Of a DNA stretch of 64,000 bases, positions 17,292-25,937 are shown one piece after another. Position 1 is the stretch's first letter. Each line of letters opens with the position of its first letter. Both the position numbers and the translations under genes were made by a program. The notes beneath the pieces are model-generated. The model did not search any database. It was not told the origin of the DNA and saw nothing but the letters and a program-made list of their open reading frames with translations. The stretch comes from Bacillus sp. FJAT-50079 (GTDB lineage: Bacteria; Bacillota; Bacilli; Bacillales; Bacillaceae_C): contig NZ_JAGYPD010000001.1 in the NCBI RefSeq assembly GCF_018343515.1, forward strand, positions 62,001 to 126,000, written 5' to 3'.

Positions 17292-18377
17292 TTATTCTTC
17301 ATTTTCAATTTCAGCAAGGTATGCCTCGGCATTGGTCTTAGTGATCATTTTAGACTCTACATATATTGATTTTGGTAGATCTTGCCCTGATAGATGACGT
17401 GCGGTTGAATCAACAGCTGCTTGACCAATCTTATATGGATCCTGTGCCACATCCGCCGCAAAAGAACTATTAGGGTCAGCGACAAGCTCTATTGCCGCCG
17501 GTTCTGCGTCCACTCCATATACTTTAATTTCTGAGCGACCAGCAGCATCAACAGCTTGTGCTGCACCAATACTTGGCAGGTCCCATGCAGCCCAAATTGC
17601 GGCAATATCACCTTTGTTCGGATATTTTACAAGTAAATCTTGAATTTTTTTGCGCGCATCTTCAACTGTTCCTGGTATAATATCTTGTAATTCTGGTTCG
17701 ATAAACTCAATTTCCGGGTAATCCTTTGCAACGTATTTCAACATATCGTAACGAATCTCACATACCCTTACTCCACTAAAACCATTAAAAACAACAATTT
17801 TCCCCTTACCACCGATATCCTCAAACACTTGTCTCGCTAACGCTTCTCCAATGTAATAGTTATCGGATAAATGATTAGTAATGCTATATGGGCTAGAATG
17901 GTCCACTGTCAATAAAGGAATATGAGCATCATGAACCTTTTTCAATACGGGTTCATACACTTCTGTATCACCAAGCTCTTTAATAATTGCATCCGGTTTC
18001 TGTGTAATTAAGTTTTCTATATCGGCAATATGTTTCTGATCGTTTCGTTCTCCATCAACTGGAATTGCTGTCCCACCTAGTTCTTCAATTCTGTCAAGCA
18101 TCCCTTGATATGCACGGCGATCAAAGTTATGAGTTGTTCCAATTACCGCAACTCCAATTTTCTTCCCTTCAAGCGATGGTACTGGTAAGTCGTCGACAAC
18201 TCCTGTCACATTCGAACTTACTGTCTTAGATGCGCTTTTTTCTGTCTCTTGTTGCGTGCCACCATTTTCCGTTACATTTGCCTTTCCTGTTTCAATCGTA
18301 CAAGCCGATAAAAGGATGAGGCCAAAAATAATGCCAAAAGCACCGATGATATTTCTAGTTTTTTTTAATATTTTCAC
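17292..18377 (-). CDS. ABC importer sugar-type substrate-binding lipoprotein (RbsB-like)
   Basis: Cell-surface binding protein of the CUT2-type importer. A signal segment and lipobox LLSAC near residue 24 imply lipid anchoring. The Peripla_BP_4 fold follows: GKKIGVAVIGTTHNFDRRAYQ, then repeated Rossmann strands and IWAAWDLPSIGAAQAV. The start is probably GTG at 18375-18377: GGAGG lies nine bases upstream, whereas the in-frame ATG further up overlaps that ribosome site. It opens the transporter gene cluster, 31 bp before the ATPase. Ligand unknown; the flanking monooxygenases point to an organosulfur compound, but a sugar or AI-2-like ligand is the family default. Confidence 0.85.
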   Translation of the reverse strand: MKILKKTRNIIGAFGIIFGLILLSACTIETGKANVTENGGTQQETEKSASKTVSSNVTGVVDDLPVPSLEGKKIGVAVIGTTHNFDRRAYQGMLDRIEELGGTAIPVDGERNDQKHIADIENLITQKPDAIIKELGDTEVYEPVLKKVHDAHIPLLTVDHSSPYSITNHLSDNYYIGEALARQVFEDIGGKGKIVVFNGFSGVRVCEIRYDMLKYVAKDYPEIEFIEPELQDIIPGTVEDARKKIQDLLVKYPNKGDIAAIWAAWDLPSIGAAQAVDAAGRSEIKVYGVDAEPAAIELVADPNSSFAADVAQDPYKIGQAAVDSTARHLSGQDLPKSIYVESKMITKTNAEAYLAEIENEE

Positions 18378-18409
18378 TTTGTTTTCCTCCATTATTTATC
18401 ATAGACTCT

Positions 18410-18480
18410 CGGCATTCACCGAGTTAGATGGTACAAGGCTTTCTAGTACCGTTTTTTTATTTCCCCTCCTATTTAATAGG
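18410..18480 (-). promoter_or_regulatory. Leader hairpins upstream of the importer operon
   Basis: On the minus strand GGTAC and GTACC pair around an 11-base loop (about 18428-18452) and CTCGG pairs with CCGAG (about 18410-18425), both shortly before the binding-protein start. They do not match an S-box or any riboswitch I know. Listed because they are the only structured sequence ahead of this operon. Confidence 0.3.
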
Positions 18481-18559
18481 GGGATATTTCGCTTTTTATT
18501 GGTAAAATTACCTGTTCTATATTGAACGAGTTAATAACCTACATACAACGTGAGAGCTA

Positions 18560-18598
18560 GCCACCGTTAATTTCCGTTCCAGGCGGACGCTTTCCACT
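18560..18598. repeat. Fragment of a Bacillus-type dispersed palindromic repeat
   Basis: The stretch reading TTTCCGTTCCAGGCGGACGC and on to CTTTCC resembles the outer arm of the GC-rich palindromic repeat seen intact at 19096-19208. It breaks off after CTTTCCAC. Probably a truncated copy. Confidence 0.4.
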
Positions 18599-18739
18599 TC
18601 AATCAACTAAGATATTCTTTTGCTCATGTGCTTAAGTTTGTTAGTCATACAGTGAATTTTGTTCTTGATTTTGTCGAAAACACTTGACTTTTTAAAAAGG
18701 CTCAATAATCGCAGGTGAAGGGGTTTATTTCCTTACTAA

Positions 18740-19046
18740 CTGCGATTGAGGTGTTGCAATTGAAGCCTACCATTATTGCACATAAAGATGATCAAAACTT
18801 CACTCCCAGAACGTCTGAAAAGTGGAAGCTCGTTTATTAAAGACGAACACCGGTAGAACGTTCAAACAAACGGGAAAAGTTGATTATCACTTGGAATCTG
18901 GTCGGCATCGCTCTACAAAAATGTGGTACATACGGACTTACGCCATTATGATGTGCCAACACATAGACGCCTGGTTTGACCATCAAAAAGATGAACTATC
19001 ATTCCTAAAAGCTCATATTTTCTCTTCAATGGCCGCTTCTTTTTAA
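18740..19046 (+). pseudogene. IS4-superfamily transposase relic (C-terminal piece)
   Basis: Reading two frames together gives HKDDQNFTPRTSEKWKLVY, a TAA stop, RRTPVERSNKREK, then after a +1 shift KVDYHLESGRHRST and MWYIRTYAIMMCQHIDAWF. The segment Y-x2-R-x3-E-x6-K is an exact match to the YREK signature around the catalytic Glu of IS4-type DDE transposases, with one of the x positions now a stop codon. So the element is dead: one nonsense change, one frameshift, and no N-terminal two-thirds. It lies between the two halves of the sulfur locus. Confidence 0.75.
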
Positions 19047-19095
19047 AGGATTTTATCCAAAGGTTTGTTGCTTTTAAAACAAAATCCGATGAAGG

Positions 19096-19208
19096 TTGAT
19101 TGGAGCTCCTGCGGGATCAGCGGGACAGGTGAGACCCCACAGGCGTTTACGCCGAAGAGGCTCACCGCCCGCCCCGCGGAAAGCGAGCAACTGTAGCGGA
19201 AATCAGCC
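19096..19208. repeat. GC-rich nested palindromic intergenic repeat
   Basis: A 110-bp GC-rich block in AT-rich surroundings. It folds as a nested palindrome: GCGGGA...CCCGC outside, GGTGAG...CTCACC inside, and GGCGTTTACGCC at the tip. I recall this type of repeat (CTCCTGCGGGA through GCGGAAAGCGAGC) as common between genes in Bacillus relatives. It contains no gene. It has the look of a non-autonomous mobile or REP-like element. Confidence 0.65.
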
Positions 19209-19398
19209 ATGCACTATCTTGGTAAGTACAATGTTTACAAAACATCCTTTTAAAAAAATAAATATGTGACGCTTCTTTGGTGTGTCTTTTTTTGAAAAAA
19301 GTTTTGAAAATGAATACCAAATTTTCAATTTAGCTCAATTCCCAGTAAACTTTTGGAAATTCAGCAAATTTACCACTCGAAATTCCGAGAGTCTATTA

Positions 19399-20592
19399 TC
19401 AGTTGGACAATGCCCACAGATCAGCATCTAGTCCAACAAGATGTTTACTAATAATTTCTTTTGCCAAATTATTCGATGGACCCATAACGATTCCCGCTCT
19501 TGCATCCCGATATAACCGCTCTAACGTTCCCTTTTTATAACCGTATCCACCGGCCACATCCATTGAAATTTGGGCAACTGTATTGGCTGCTTCCGATGCA
19601 TGCACTTTAAATTCTAATAACGTAAAAACCAGTTCACTTGGCGGAGATTTTTCTCCTGAACGCTGCCATTCATCTAGTTGATAAGAAAGCTCCTTTTGCC
19701 AAGCTTTTAAACTTTCTATTACTATTTTTGCATTCGTTAACTGATGACGAATCACTTGATAATCCGCAAGATTTTTATGAGCGTTTCGGTGAATTGTATG
19801 TTTAGCATAAGCAACTACTTCTTCGTAAATTCCAATTGCTGTCCCTGTCCAAGTAGCCCCAATCCCGAGCAAATATCCAACCCCGCTGCCAATGACTTCT
19901 CTGCCGATCCCTTCTTCTCCAATCCGGTCTTGTTCAGGAACAAAGAAATTATTAAATGTAATGGAGGAACTATAGTTTCCTCTTACACCTAAAGCATCCC
20001 ATTCACCTGTTTCAATCCCCGATCGCTTTGCATCAACAATGAAATAACTTAAATCATCCGACCTAATGGCATTCGGTGACCCAGTTTGAATAATATAAAA
20101 ATCGGCTTGGCCACTACTCGTAGCAAATGATTTTTCAAAGTTGAAAGTATAGCCGTTTTCAGCGTGCTCTGCTCGACTAAGATTAATCCAATACTGCCCT
20201 CCTGATGCTTTTTCACTAGTCGCAGTTGTGCCAATTTTCCCTTCACGGACAGGTTTGAGCCAACGATGCCATTGTTCCTCATTACCAAATTTATAAATAA
20301 TCAACGTCGCTTCCACATTCATCGTATAAATAAGAGCAGTTGATGGGCATGCTTTGGCAATTTCCTGGACGGCAATTCCAAGCGCTGTATAGTCAAGATT
20401 AAGTCCGCCAAGCTCTTTTGGTAAAAGCAAGCTATTCCATCCGTCCTTTGCTAATGCTTGAAGATTTTCTCTAGGAAACTTCTTTTCTCTGTCAATGATT
20501 TCTGCATTTGGGCGGATCACTTCTTCAACAAGTTTTCGTATTTTCACGCGAATATTATCGGCGGTTATCTCTTTTTCAATCGCTACTGACAT
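19399..20592 (-). CDS. Acyl-CoA dehydrogenase-fold flavoprotein, SfnB/DszC-like
   Basis: Predicted FMNH2- or FAD-dependent oxidoreductase in organosulfur use. About 397 residues have the full acyl-CoA dehydrogenase fold: PKELGGLNLDYTALGIAVQE near residue 60, TATSEKASGGQYWINLS near 130, FEKSFATSSGQADFYIIQT, and a C-terminal helix GGYGYKKGTLERLYRDARAGIVMGPSNN. ATG 20590-20592 is used because GGAGGGTGAC immediately precedes it. It follows the LLM monooxygenase by 13 bp, so both are under the SAM riboswitch. It is clearly divergent from the DszC-like protein at 12557, so they are not recent duplicates. A true acyl-CoA dehydrogenase is the alternative. Confidence 0.75.
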   Translation of the reverse strand: MSVAIEKEITADNIRVKIRKLVEEVIRPNAEIIDREKKFPRENLQALAKDGWNSLLLPKELGGLNLDYTALGIAVQEIAKACPSTALIYTMNVEATLIIYKFGNEEQWHRWLKPVREGKIGTTATSEKASGGQYWINLSRAEHAENGYTFNFEKSFATSSGQADFYIIQTGSPNAIRSDDLSYFIVDAKRSGIETGEWDALGVRGNYSSSITFNNFFVPEQDRIGEEGIGREVIGSGVGYLLGIGATWTGTAIGIYEEVVAYAKHTIHRNAHKNLADYQVIRHQLTNAKIVIESLKAWQKELSYQLDEWQRSGEKSPPSELVFTLLEFKVHASEAANTVAQISMDVAGGYGYKKGTLERLYRDARAGIVMGPSNNLAKEIISKHLVGLDADLWALSN

Positions 20593-20605
20593 AGTCACCC
20601 TCCTT

Positions 20606-21985
20606 TTATTTTGTTACTGATAGTTGTTTAGTAAATTGTTTTGCCGGATGCGTATGTGGCAACTGATTATATCCAAATAAATTACCTCTTAATGTGTTGC
20701 CATCATATTCCGACCTAATTAACCCTCTTTCCTGCAAGACTGGCGTTACTAACTCCGCAAAATCCGTAAATGTACCCGGCGTAACAGCATAAGCGATATT
20801 AAATCCATCTACTCCTGCTTCATCAACCCATTTTTCCATTTCATCTACAATCGTTTCAGGAGTCCCAACGACAACGGGACCAATGCCACCAATTCCTACA
20901 AATTCAGCAATTTCCTGAACCGTCCATTGCTTATTAGGGTCGATTTTCGTAAACGTCTCTACCGCGGAATGAATCGCATCATTCGTTTCATGACGCAACG
21001 TTTCATGCGGTTCATAATTAGATAAATCAATTCCAGTCCATCCGCCAAATAAACTTAATGCCCCCTCATAGCTAATATGCTGCTTGTAATCTTGGTACTT
21101 TGCTTCTGCTTCTTCCTGCGTTCTACCGACAATTGGGGTAAATAAACTAAGAATCTTAATTCCCTCTGGCTTTCTGCCAATTTCCTTTGCTTCATCACGC
21201 AGTTTTTGTACATAATTTTTCGCAATTGGAATCGTCGGCGTAGAAATGAATACACATTCTGCATTTTTAGCTGCGAATTCTCTTCCTCTCGACGATGATC
21301 CTGCTTGAAAAATGACAGGCGTTCTTTGTGGTGATGGTTCACAAAGATGAGCCCCAGGGACAGTAAAATATTTTCCTTCATGTTCAATGTCATGAACTTT
21401 ATCAGGATCTGTAAAAACTTTCTTCTCAATGTCTCTGACTACTGCATCATCTTCCCAGCTACCTTCCCATAATTTGAAGCAAACCTCTAAATATTCTTCC
21501 GCGATGTTATAACGTTCATCATGTTTAATTTGTCCGTCTAATCCCATATTCAAAGCAGCGCTTTTTAAATATGAGGTGACAATATTCCATCCCACCCGTC
21601 CATTAGTTAAATGATCTAATGTAGAGATGCGGCGGGCAAAAGTATATGGATGCTCATGCGTGACGGATGCAGTCACCCCAAAACCGAGATGTTTCGTTAC
21701 TGAAGCCATTGCTGGTACGAGTAAAAGTGGATCATTGACCGGTGTTTGGGCTGCTTGCCTAATTGCAGGATCCCTTGAATCCTTATAAACATCATATGTT
21801 CCTAATACATCAGCTAAAAAAATGGCATCAAATTGCCCCTTTTCTAATGTTTTTGCGAGTTCAACCCAATATTGCAAATCCTTATAACGATGAGACTCGT
21901 CTTCCGGATGTGTCCATAATCCCGGTGATTGATGACCTGCACAATTCATTTCAAATGCGTTTAAATAAATTCGTTTTTTCGCCAT
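20606..21985 (-). CDS. LLM-class flavin-dependent monooxygenase (NtaA/SnaA/DszA-like)
   Basis: Class of two-component FMNH2 monooxygenases that cleave C-S or C-N bonds; DszA and the alkyl-sulfide or sulfone monooxygenases belong here. About 459 residues: KKRIYLNAFEMNCAGHQSPGLW at the start is family-typical when read in parts, followed by FDAIFLADVLGTYDVYK, LGFGVTASVTHEHPYTFARR near residue 110, NGRVGWNIVTSYLKSAALN, and PVIFQAGSSSRGREFAAKNAE. ATG 21983-21985 has a GGAGGAAT site; an upstream in-frame ATG is inside a hairpin and unlikely. It is the first gene after the SAM riboswitch, so it should be induced when methionine/SAM is low. A flavin reductase partner is not obvious here unless it is the nitroreductase upstream. 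Confidence 0.87.
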   Translation of the reverse strand: MAKKRIYLNAFEMNCAGHQSPGLWTHPEDESHRYKDLQYWVELAKTLEKGQFDAIFLADVLGTYDVYKDSRDPAIRQAAQTPVNDPLLLVPAMASVTKHLGFGVTASVTHEHPYTFARRISTLDHLTNGRVGWNIVTSYLKSAALNMGLDGQIKHDERYNIAEEYLEVCFKLWEGSWEDDAVVRDIEKKVFTDPDKVHDIEHEGKYFTVPGAHLCEPSPQRTPVIFQAGSSSRGREFAAKNAECVFISTPTIPIAKNYVQKLRDEAKEIGRKPEGIKILSLFTPIVGRTQEEAEAKYQDYKQHISYEGALSLFGGWTGIDLSNYEPHETLRHETNDAIHSAVETFTKIDPNKQWTVQEIAEFVGIGGIGPVVVGTPETIVDEMEKWVDEAGVDGFNIAYAVTPGTFTDFAELVTPVLQERGLIRSEYDGNTLRGNLFGYNQLPHTHPAKQFTKQLSVTK

Positions 21986-22018
21986 TTTCCATTCCTCCAA
22001 TGATTTTTGAATTAAAAG

Positions 22019-22074
22019 GGCCCTCATTTTAAAGAATTTCTTAAACGAATAAAGAAATCTTTAAATTGAGGGCC
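22019..22074 (-). promoter_or_regulatory. Long leader hairpin just upstream of the LLM monooxygenase
   Basis: GGCCCTCA (22019-22026) pairs with TGAGGGCC (22067-22074), and the AAAGA/TCTTT-rich interior continues the stem nearly to an 8-base loop, about 24 bp in all. On the minus strand the stem is followed by CTTTTAATT, then the ribosome site. It is downstream of the riboswitch terminator, so it could be a second terminator, an mRNA-stabilising structure, or a processing site. Confidence 0.6.
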
Positions 22075-22202
22075 GCTAGTTGTCTAGTAGGCACTAGTTT
22101 ATACTGTTATCTTTTAAAAAGACGCCGATACTTTCATATCCGCCTTTCTATTATTCCTATCTGTTTAGTTAACTTTAATCAAAAAAATGATCCTATAAAG
22201 TC

Positions 22203-22238
22203 AAAAGCCCTCCCCTCATGAAGATGAGAGAAGGGCTG
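22203..22238 (-). terminator. SAM riboswitch expression-platform terminator
   Basis: AGCCCTTCTCTC pairs with GAGGGGAGGGCT followed by TTTT on the minus strand. The left arm (CTCTCATC) can compete with the P1 strand of the aptamer, as in S-box leaders: SAM binding frees the terminator; lack of SAM gives the antiterminator. Confidence 0.85.
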
Positions 22239-22262
22239 TATTCATATATACATCCTTACACA

Positions 22263-22372
22263 TTCTCATCTTTAGAATACAATCGTATTCTTCTGAAATT
22301 AGCACCGTGCAATAATAATTGCTGGTTGCTGAGGTATCATCGGGTCAGTCCCTCCGCCTCTCTTGATAAGAG
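22263..22372 (-). promoter_or_regulatory. SAM-I (S-box) riboswitch aptamer
   Basis: On the minus strand the leader reads CTCTTATCAAGAGAGG, then CGGAGGGACTGACCCGATGA, then CAGCAACC, then GGTGCTAATTTC, and closes with GATGAGAA pairing to the first CTCTTATC. These are the conserved S-box blocks in order (AAGAG, GGAGGGA, GGCCC-like ACTGACCCGATGA, CAGCAACC, GGTGCTAATTCC-like). A terminator follows and an SigA promoter precedes. It places the LLM monooxygenase and SfnB-like gene under methionine/SAM starvation control. Confidence 0.95.
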
Positions 22373-22420
22373 TTTGCTATTAATTTTTAATTAGTGAAAA
22401 TACTTTCTCGACCTGCTATG

Positions 22421-22449
22421 AGTATAATCAGTACTTTAAAAATAGTCAA
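22421..22449 (-). promoter_or_regulatory. SigA promoter for the SAM riboswitch leader
   Basis: TTGACT (22444-22449, minus strand) and TATACT (22421-22426) with exactly 17 bp between, ending about 50 bp before the aptamer. Confidence 0.8.
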
Positions 22450-22580
22450 CCTATTTTTAAAAAGAACATTTAAAACAGATATTTTTTCCGTTCGTTGTCA
22501 CTGGACACCGCTGAAAAATAGGCTCTGTATCTACAAACACAAGTAGGCGATTCAACATAAGTAACAACGCTGGCAGATCG

Positions 22581-23138
22581 TTAAAACGCACTCATTTTTT
22601 CAGCTGGGTTCGTTCTCTTGCGAACTTTCTTCGCGACAATCTCTTTATCAAAATAACCGATGTTCAATACACCAACGATTTTCTCTCCTGCTTGAACTCC
22701 AAGTGACTCACGGAATTTTGGATCATAAATATGGTTCGGCGTTTTCCATACGACACCTAGATCTTGTTCCCATGCAAGAAGCTGGAAGTTTTGTAACATA
22801 CAGCTTGTTGCAGCAAAATCTTCCTCACGCACTTTTTGGCGCGGATCTTCATTCATTACAACGACTAAAAAGGCTGGTACATCTGCAAACTTACTGCGAA
22901 CGGCTTCATGTCTAGCCTTATCATGGCATTGCAAAACCGCTTCAATAAACGCTTCCTTTCGATCACCTGCTACAAAAATAAAACGCCATGGTTCGCGTAA
23001 CCCATGTGTTGGTGCCCAGACGGCATCATCCAATAATGATAAGACCAATTCTTGACTTATTTCTTTATCAATATAACCCGTTTTTACCGATGTTCTTTCT
23101 TTAATAACATCCGTAATCGTTTTTGTTTCAACAGCCAT
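22581..23138 (-). CDS. Nitroreductase family protein (YdjA/YodC-like)
   Basis: FMN-binding NAD(P)H oxidoreductase of the nitroreductase fold, 185 residues. It has the N-terminal IKERTSVKTGYIDKEIS segment (family RRSxR-like region), WAPTHGLREPWRFIFVAG near residue 40, and a C-terminal VGVLNIGYFDKE followed by a basic KKVRKRTNP tail. The strong site AGGAGG lies before the ATG. It ends about 130 bp upstream of the riboswitch promoter, so it is transcribed separately. It might supply reduced flavin to the nearby monooxygenases, but nothing in the sequence proves that. Confidence 0.85.
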   Translation of the reverse strand: MAVETKTITDVIKERTSVKTGYIDKEISQELVLSLLDDAVWAPTHGLREPWRFIFVAGDRKEAFIEAVLQCHDKARHEAVRSKFADVPAFLVVVMNEDPRQKVREEDFAATSCMLQNFQLLAWEQDLGVVWKTPNHIYDPKFRESLGVQAGEKIVGVLNIGYFDKEIVAKKVRKRTNPAEKMSAF

Positions 23139-23227
23139 TCAATAAAGTCCTCCTATTTGTCCCTCAAACATTGAGAATCATTTTCATTTATCCTATCATA
23201 TATTTTCACATTTGGGTAGCAATGGAA

Positions 23228-24520
23228 TTATTGATAAATTAAAACAGGACGTTCTGGTTGTTCCTGTGAAATTTGATACGCCTGAATGATGCGCTTTTTC
23301 ACAACTTCGACATCTTCCTTGTTGCTATGGATCGTTGCAATTACATCTCCCACAACAACTTGGTCAGCGATCTTTTTATGTAAGATAATCCCAACGCTTA
23401 AATCAATCGCCGATTCCTTCGTCGCTCTTCCGGCCCCAAGCATGCTTGCCGCTACCCCAATTTCATCCGCAACAATCGCCGAGACGAAGCCATTTTCTGC
23501 TGCCTTTACTTCCAGTTTATATGATGCTTGTGCAAGCTTCTCAACATCATCAATGACCGAAACATCCCCGCCTTGTGCTGCAAGGAATGTTTTAAATTGC
23601 TCCAACGCCTTGCCATTGGCGATTACTTCTTCTAATTTCTTTCTCGCTTCATCTTCAGTTTGAGCTTTTCCTGCTAAAAGAACCATCTTGCTTCCAAGAA
23701 TAAGGCATAATTCCAATAAGTCGGCAGGCCCTTTTCCTTGTAATGTATCAACCGCTTCCTTCACTTCCAACGCATTTCCAACCGCAAAACCGAGCGGCTC
23801 GTTCATATTCGAAATAATCGCCATCGTCTTACGCCCGACATTATTTCCAATCTCGACCATAGCCTCAGCCAATTTTTTTGCATCATCGATATTTTTCATA
23901 AACGCGCCGGCACCGACTTTGACATCTAAAACAATCGCATCAGCACCCGCCGCAATTTTCTTGCTCATAATTGAACTCGCAATCAACGGGATCGAGTTCA
24001 CCGTCGCCGTTACGTCACGCAGCCCGTAAATCTTTTTATCGGCAGGGGTTAAATTTCCTGACTGACCAACGACCGCAATTTTATTACGATTAACGAGATC
24101 AATAAATTCCTGCTCACTTATTTCAACGTGGAAGCCAGGCACCGCTTCTAATTTATCAATCGTTCCCCCTGTATGCCCGAGTCCGCGTCCCGACATTTTC
24201 GCAACAGGAACACCGACAGCCGCAACGAGCGGAGCGAGCACGAGTGTTGTCGTATCACCGACCCCTCCGGTTGAATGTTTATCCACTTTCACACCATCAA
24301 TCGCCGATAGATCGATTTGATCGCCTGACTCCACCATCGCCATCGTCAAATCCGCTGTTTCCTTTGCGGTCATCCCGCGGAAATAAACCGCCATTAAAAA
24401 AGCGGACATTTGATAATCAGGAATCGTTTCGTTCGTATAGCCATTCACAACAAATCGAATTTCCTCGGAGCCAAGCTCGAAACCATCTCTTTTTTTCACT
24501 AAAATATCAACCATTCGCAT
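23228..24520 (-). CDS. pdp: Pyrimidine-nucleoside phosphorylase
   Basis: Splits thymidine, uridine or deoxyuridine with phosphate into base and (deoxy)ribose-1-phosphate; cytoplasmic nucleoside salvage. Length of 430 matches Pdp. Motifs include [13 protein letters not shown] at the start, [20 protein letters not shown] near residue 80 (phosphate-binding KHSTGG), [17 protein letters not shown], and [29 protein letters not shown] ribosome site precedes the ATG. In B. subtilis pdp sits with drm and nupG; here it is alone, flanked by a nitroreductase and a YceI-like gene, so it may be cut off from the usual operon. Confidence 0.95.
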   Translation of the reverse strand: MRMVDILVKKRDGFELGSEEIRFVVNGYTNETIPDYQMSAFLMAVYFRGMTAKETADLTMAMVESGDQIDLSAIDGVKVDKHSTGGVGDTTTLVLAPLVAAVGVPVAKMSGRGLGHTGGTIDKLEAVPGFHVEISEQEFIDLVNRNKIAVVGQSGNLTPADKKIYGLRDVTATVNSIPLIASSIMSKKIAAGADAIVLDVKVGAGAFMKNIDDAKKLAEAMVEIGNNVGRKTMAIISNMNEPLGFAVGNALEVKEAVDTLQGKGPADLLELCLILGSKMVLLAGKAQTEDEARKKLEEVIANGKALEQFKTFLAAQGGDVSVIDDVEKLAQASYKLEVKAAENGFVSAIVADEIGVAASMLGAGRATKESAIDLSVGIILHKKIADQVVVGDVIATIHSNKEDVEVVKKRIIQAYQISQEQPERPVLIYQ

Positions 24521-24660
24521 TGTTTATCACTCCTTTTTAACTAATGACCTTTACTAATAGTTTATCCTCTTCTCAATAAAGGTAAATAAAAAGTATGTAC
24601 TTTCTTATCTTTGATTATTAAGTGAATCGTATACAATGTCAAAGTCTGAAAACTTATCCT

Positions 24661-24688
24661 TTACATTTCAAATAATAGCATCTATAAT
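24661..24688 (+). promoter_or_regulatory. Possible promoter of the YceI-like gene
   Basis: TATAAT at 24683-24688 with TTACAT 16 bp upstream, about 50 bp before the start codon. Confidence 0.45.
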
Positions 24689-24737
24689 TACATTAGTAAC
24701 TTACTTTTTGTAACAACATTAATTGGAGGGATTTATA

Positions 24738-25274
24738 ATGGCAGTTTCAAAATGGAATCTTGATAATGTGCATTCTAACGTTGATTTTTCAGTAAGACAT
24801 ATGATGGTTTCTAGAGTAAGAGGATCATTCAAAGACTTCACTGCGAATATTGAAGCAGATCCAGCTGACTTAACAACAGCTAATATTAGCTTCACTATTG
24901 ATGTAGCAAGCATCGATACAAAAAATGAAGATCGTGACAACCACCTGCGTTCTGCTGACTTTTTTGATGTAGAAAATCACCCAAATTTAACATTCACTTC
25001 AACTGCTATTGAAAGAAAAAGCGACGACACATATGCTGTTACTGGCGATGTTTCTTTACATGGCGTAACAAAGCCCGAAACATTTACCGTTACATTCGAA
25101 GGTGTTGCAAAAGATCCAATGAGCGGCGCTGAAAAAGCAGGATTTAGCGTAGAAGGTACGATTAAACGCAGCGAATATGGATTAAATTGGAACGCAGCAC
25201 TTGAAACAGGCGGCGTGCTTGTTAGTGATGACGTAAAAATCAATCTTGAAATTCAAGCAGCGAAAGAAGCTTAA
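24738..25274 (+). CDS. YceI family lipid/isoprenoid-binding protein
   Basis: Small beta-barrel protein of the YceI family, which binds long isoprenoid-type lipids in members with known structure; cellular role is often stress-linked but undefined. The 178-residue sequence covers the entire domain: WNLDNVHSNVDFSVRHMMVSR at the start in parts, FTIDVASIDTKNEDRDNHLRS near residue 55, and DVSLHGVTKPETFTV. No signal peptide is present, so it is cytoplasmic, as is common in Bacillus. ATG 24738 is chosen over an upstream TTG because that TTG is part of the GGAGGG ribosome site. Confidence 0.92.
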   Translation: MAVSKWNLDNVHSNVDFSVRHMMVSRVRGSFKDFTANIEADPADLTTANISFTIDVASIDTKNEDRDNHLRSADFFDVENHPNLTFTSTAIERKSDDTYAVTGDVSLHGVTKPETFTVTFEGVAKDPMSGAEKAGFSVEGTIKRSEYGLNWNAALETGGVLVSDDVKINLEIQAAKEA

Positions 25275-25330
25275 TAAGGGATTCCCCTAATTAAGTAGTT
25301 TTTAAACATAATGATTTAATTCCATAAACA

Positions 25331-25370
25331 AAAAAATCCGGAGCATTCACCTATTTGCTCCGGATTTTTT
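25331..25370. terminator. Bidirectional terminator between YceI-like gene and mscL
   Basis: AAAAAATCCGGAGCA pairs with TGCTCCGGATTTTTT around a 10-base loop. It lies between two convergent genes and has T-tracts on both exits. Confidence 0.85.
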
Positions 25371-25374
25371 CGAT

Positions 25375-25755
25375 TTATTTTTGGTTTTTTAACAGATCAC
25401 GAATTTCCGTCAATAGCTCGATTTCTGGGGCGACTTCCACTTCTTCTTCAATCACTTCCTCTTCTTTCTTCCGTTTCAATTTTCCAATTAGCTTAATAAA
25501 AATAAAGATAGATAGAGCGATGAGGAAGAAATCGACAATGCTTTGAATGAACATCCCGTATCCAATGACCGTCTCATTATGCGTATATGCCATTTTTTCA
25601 AAACTTCGACCGCCGAGCAATAATCCAACGAGTGGCATAATGATATCATCTACTAATGATGAAACAATTTTGCCAAAAGCCGCTCCGATCACAACAGCAA
25701 CAGCTAAATCTAATACATTTCCTTGAACCGCAAATTTCTTAAACTCTTCCCACAT
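25375..25755 (-). CDS. mscL: Large-conductance mechanosensitive channel MscL
   Basis: Pentameric membrane channel opened by membrane tension to release solutes on osmotic downshock. The 126-residue size is typical. It shows the conserved start [22 protein letters not shown] in parts, [21 protein letters not shown] in TM1 and its loop, TM2 around residues 66-90, and an acidic-lysine C-terminal bundle with [14 protein letters not shown]. Closely spaced convergent terminator shows it is a single-gene unit. Confidence 0.96.
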   Translation of the reverse strand: MWEEFKKFAVQGNVLDLAVAVVIGAAFGKIVSSLVDDIIMPLVGLLLGGRSFEKMAYTHNETVIGYGMFIQSIVDFFLIALSIFIFIKLIGKLKRKKEEEVIEEEVEVAPEIELLTEIRDLLKNQK

Positions 25756-25937
25756 GATACATTCCTCCTATAAAATGTACCACTATTCTACAAAACTCAG
25801 CAAAATTTTCAAGGGACTTTATTCACTTTAAAGAAGAATTTCTTTTAGCCAATTGTATTTCCTTCATTTTTCCTCCTTGAAACCTCTCCTATTTTCAAGG
25901 AAAATAAAAAGTAAAGAATTAGTGAAAGGAGATAAAA

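Noticed and set aside
18410-18480. Second S-box riboswitch ahead of the importer operon
   Set aside because: Hairpins exist, but the conserved GGAGGGA, GATGAAA-like and CAGCAACC blocks are absent.
12557-20592. The two acyl-CoA dehydrogenase-fold proteins as a recent gene duplication
   Set aside because: Their motifs and loop lengths differ widely (for example the glycine-rich and C-terminal regions), so they are separate subfamilies.
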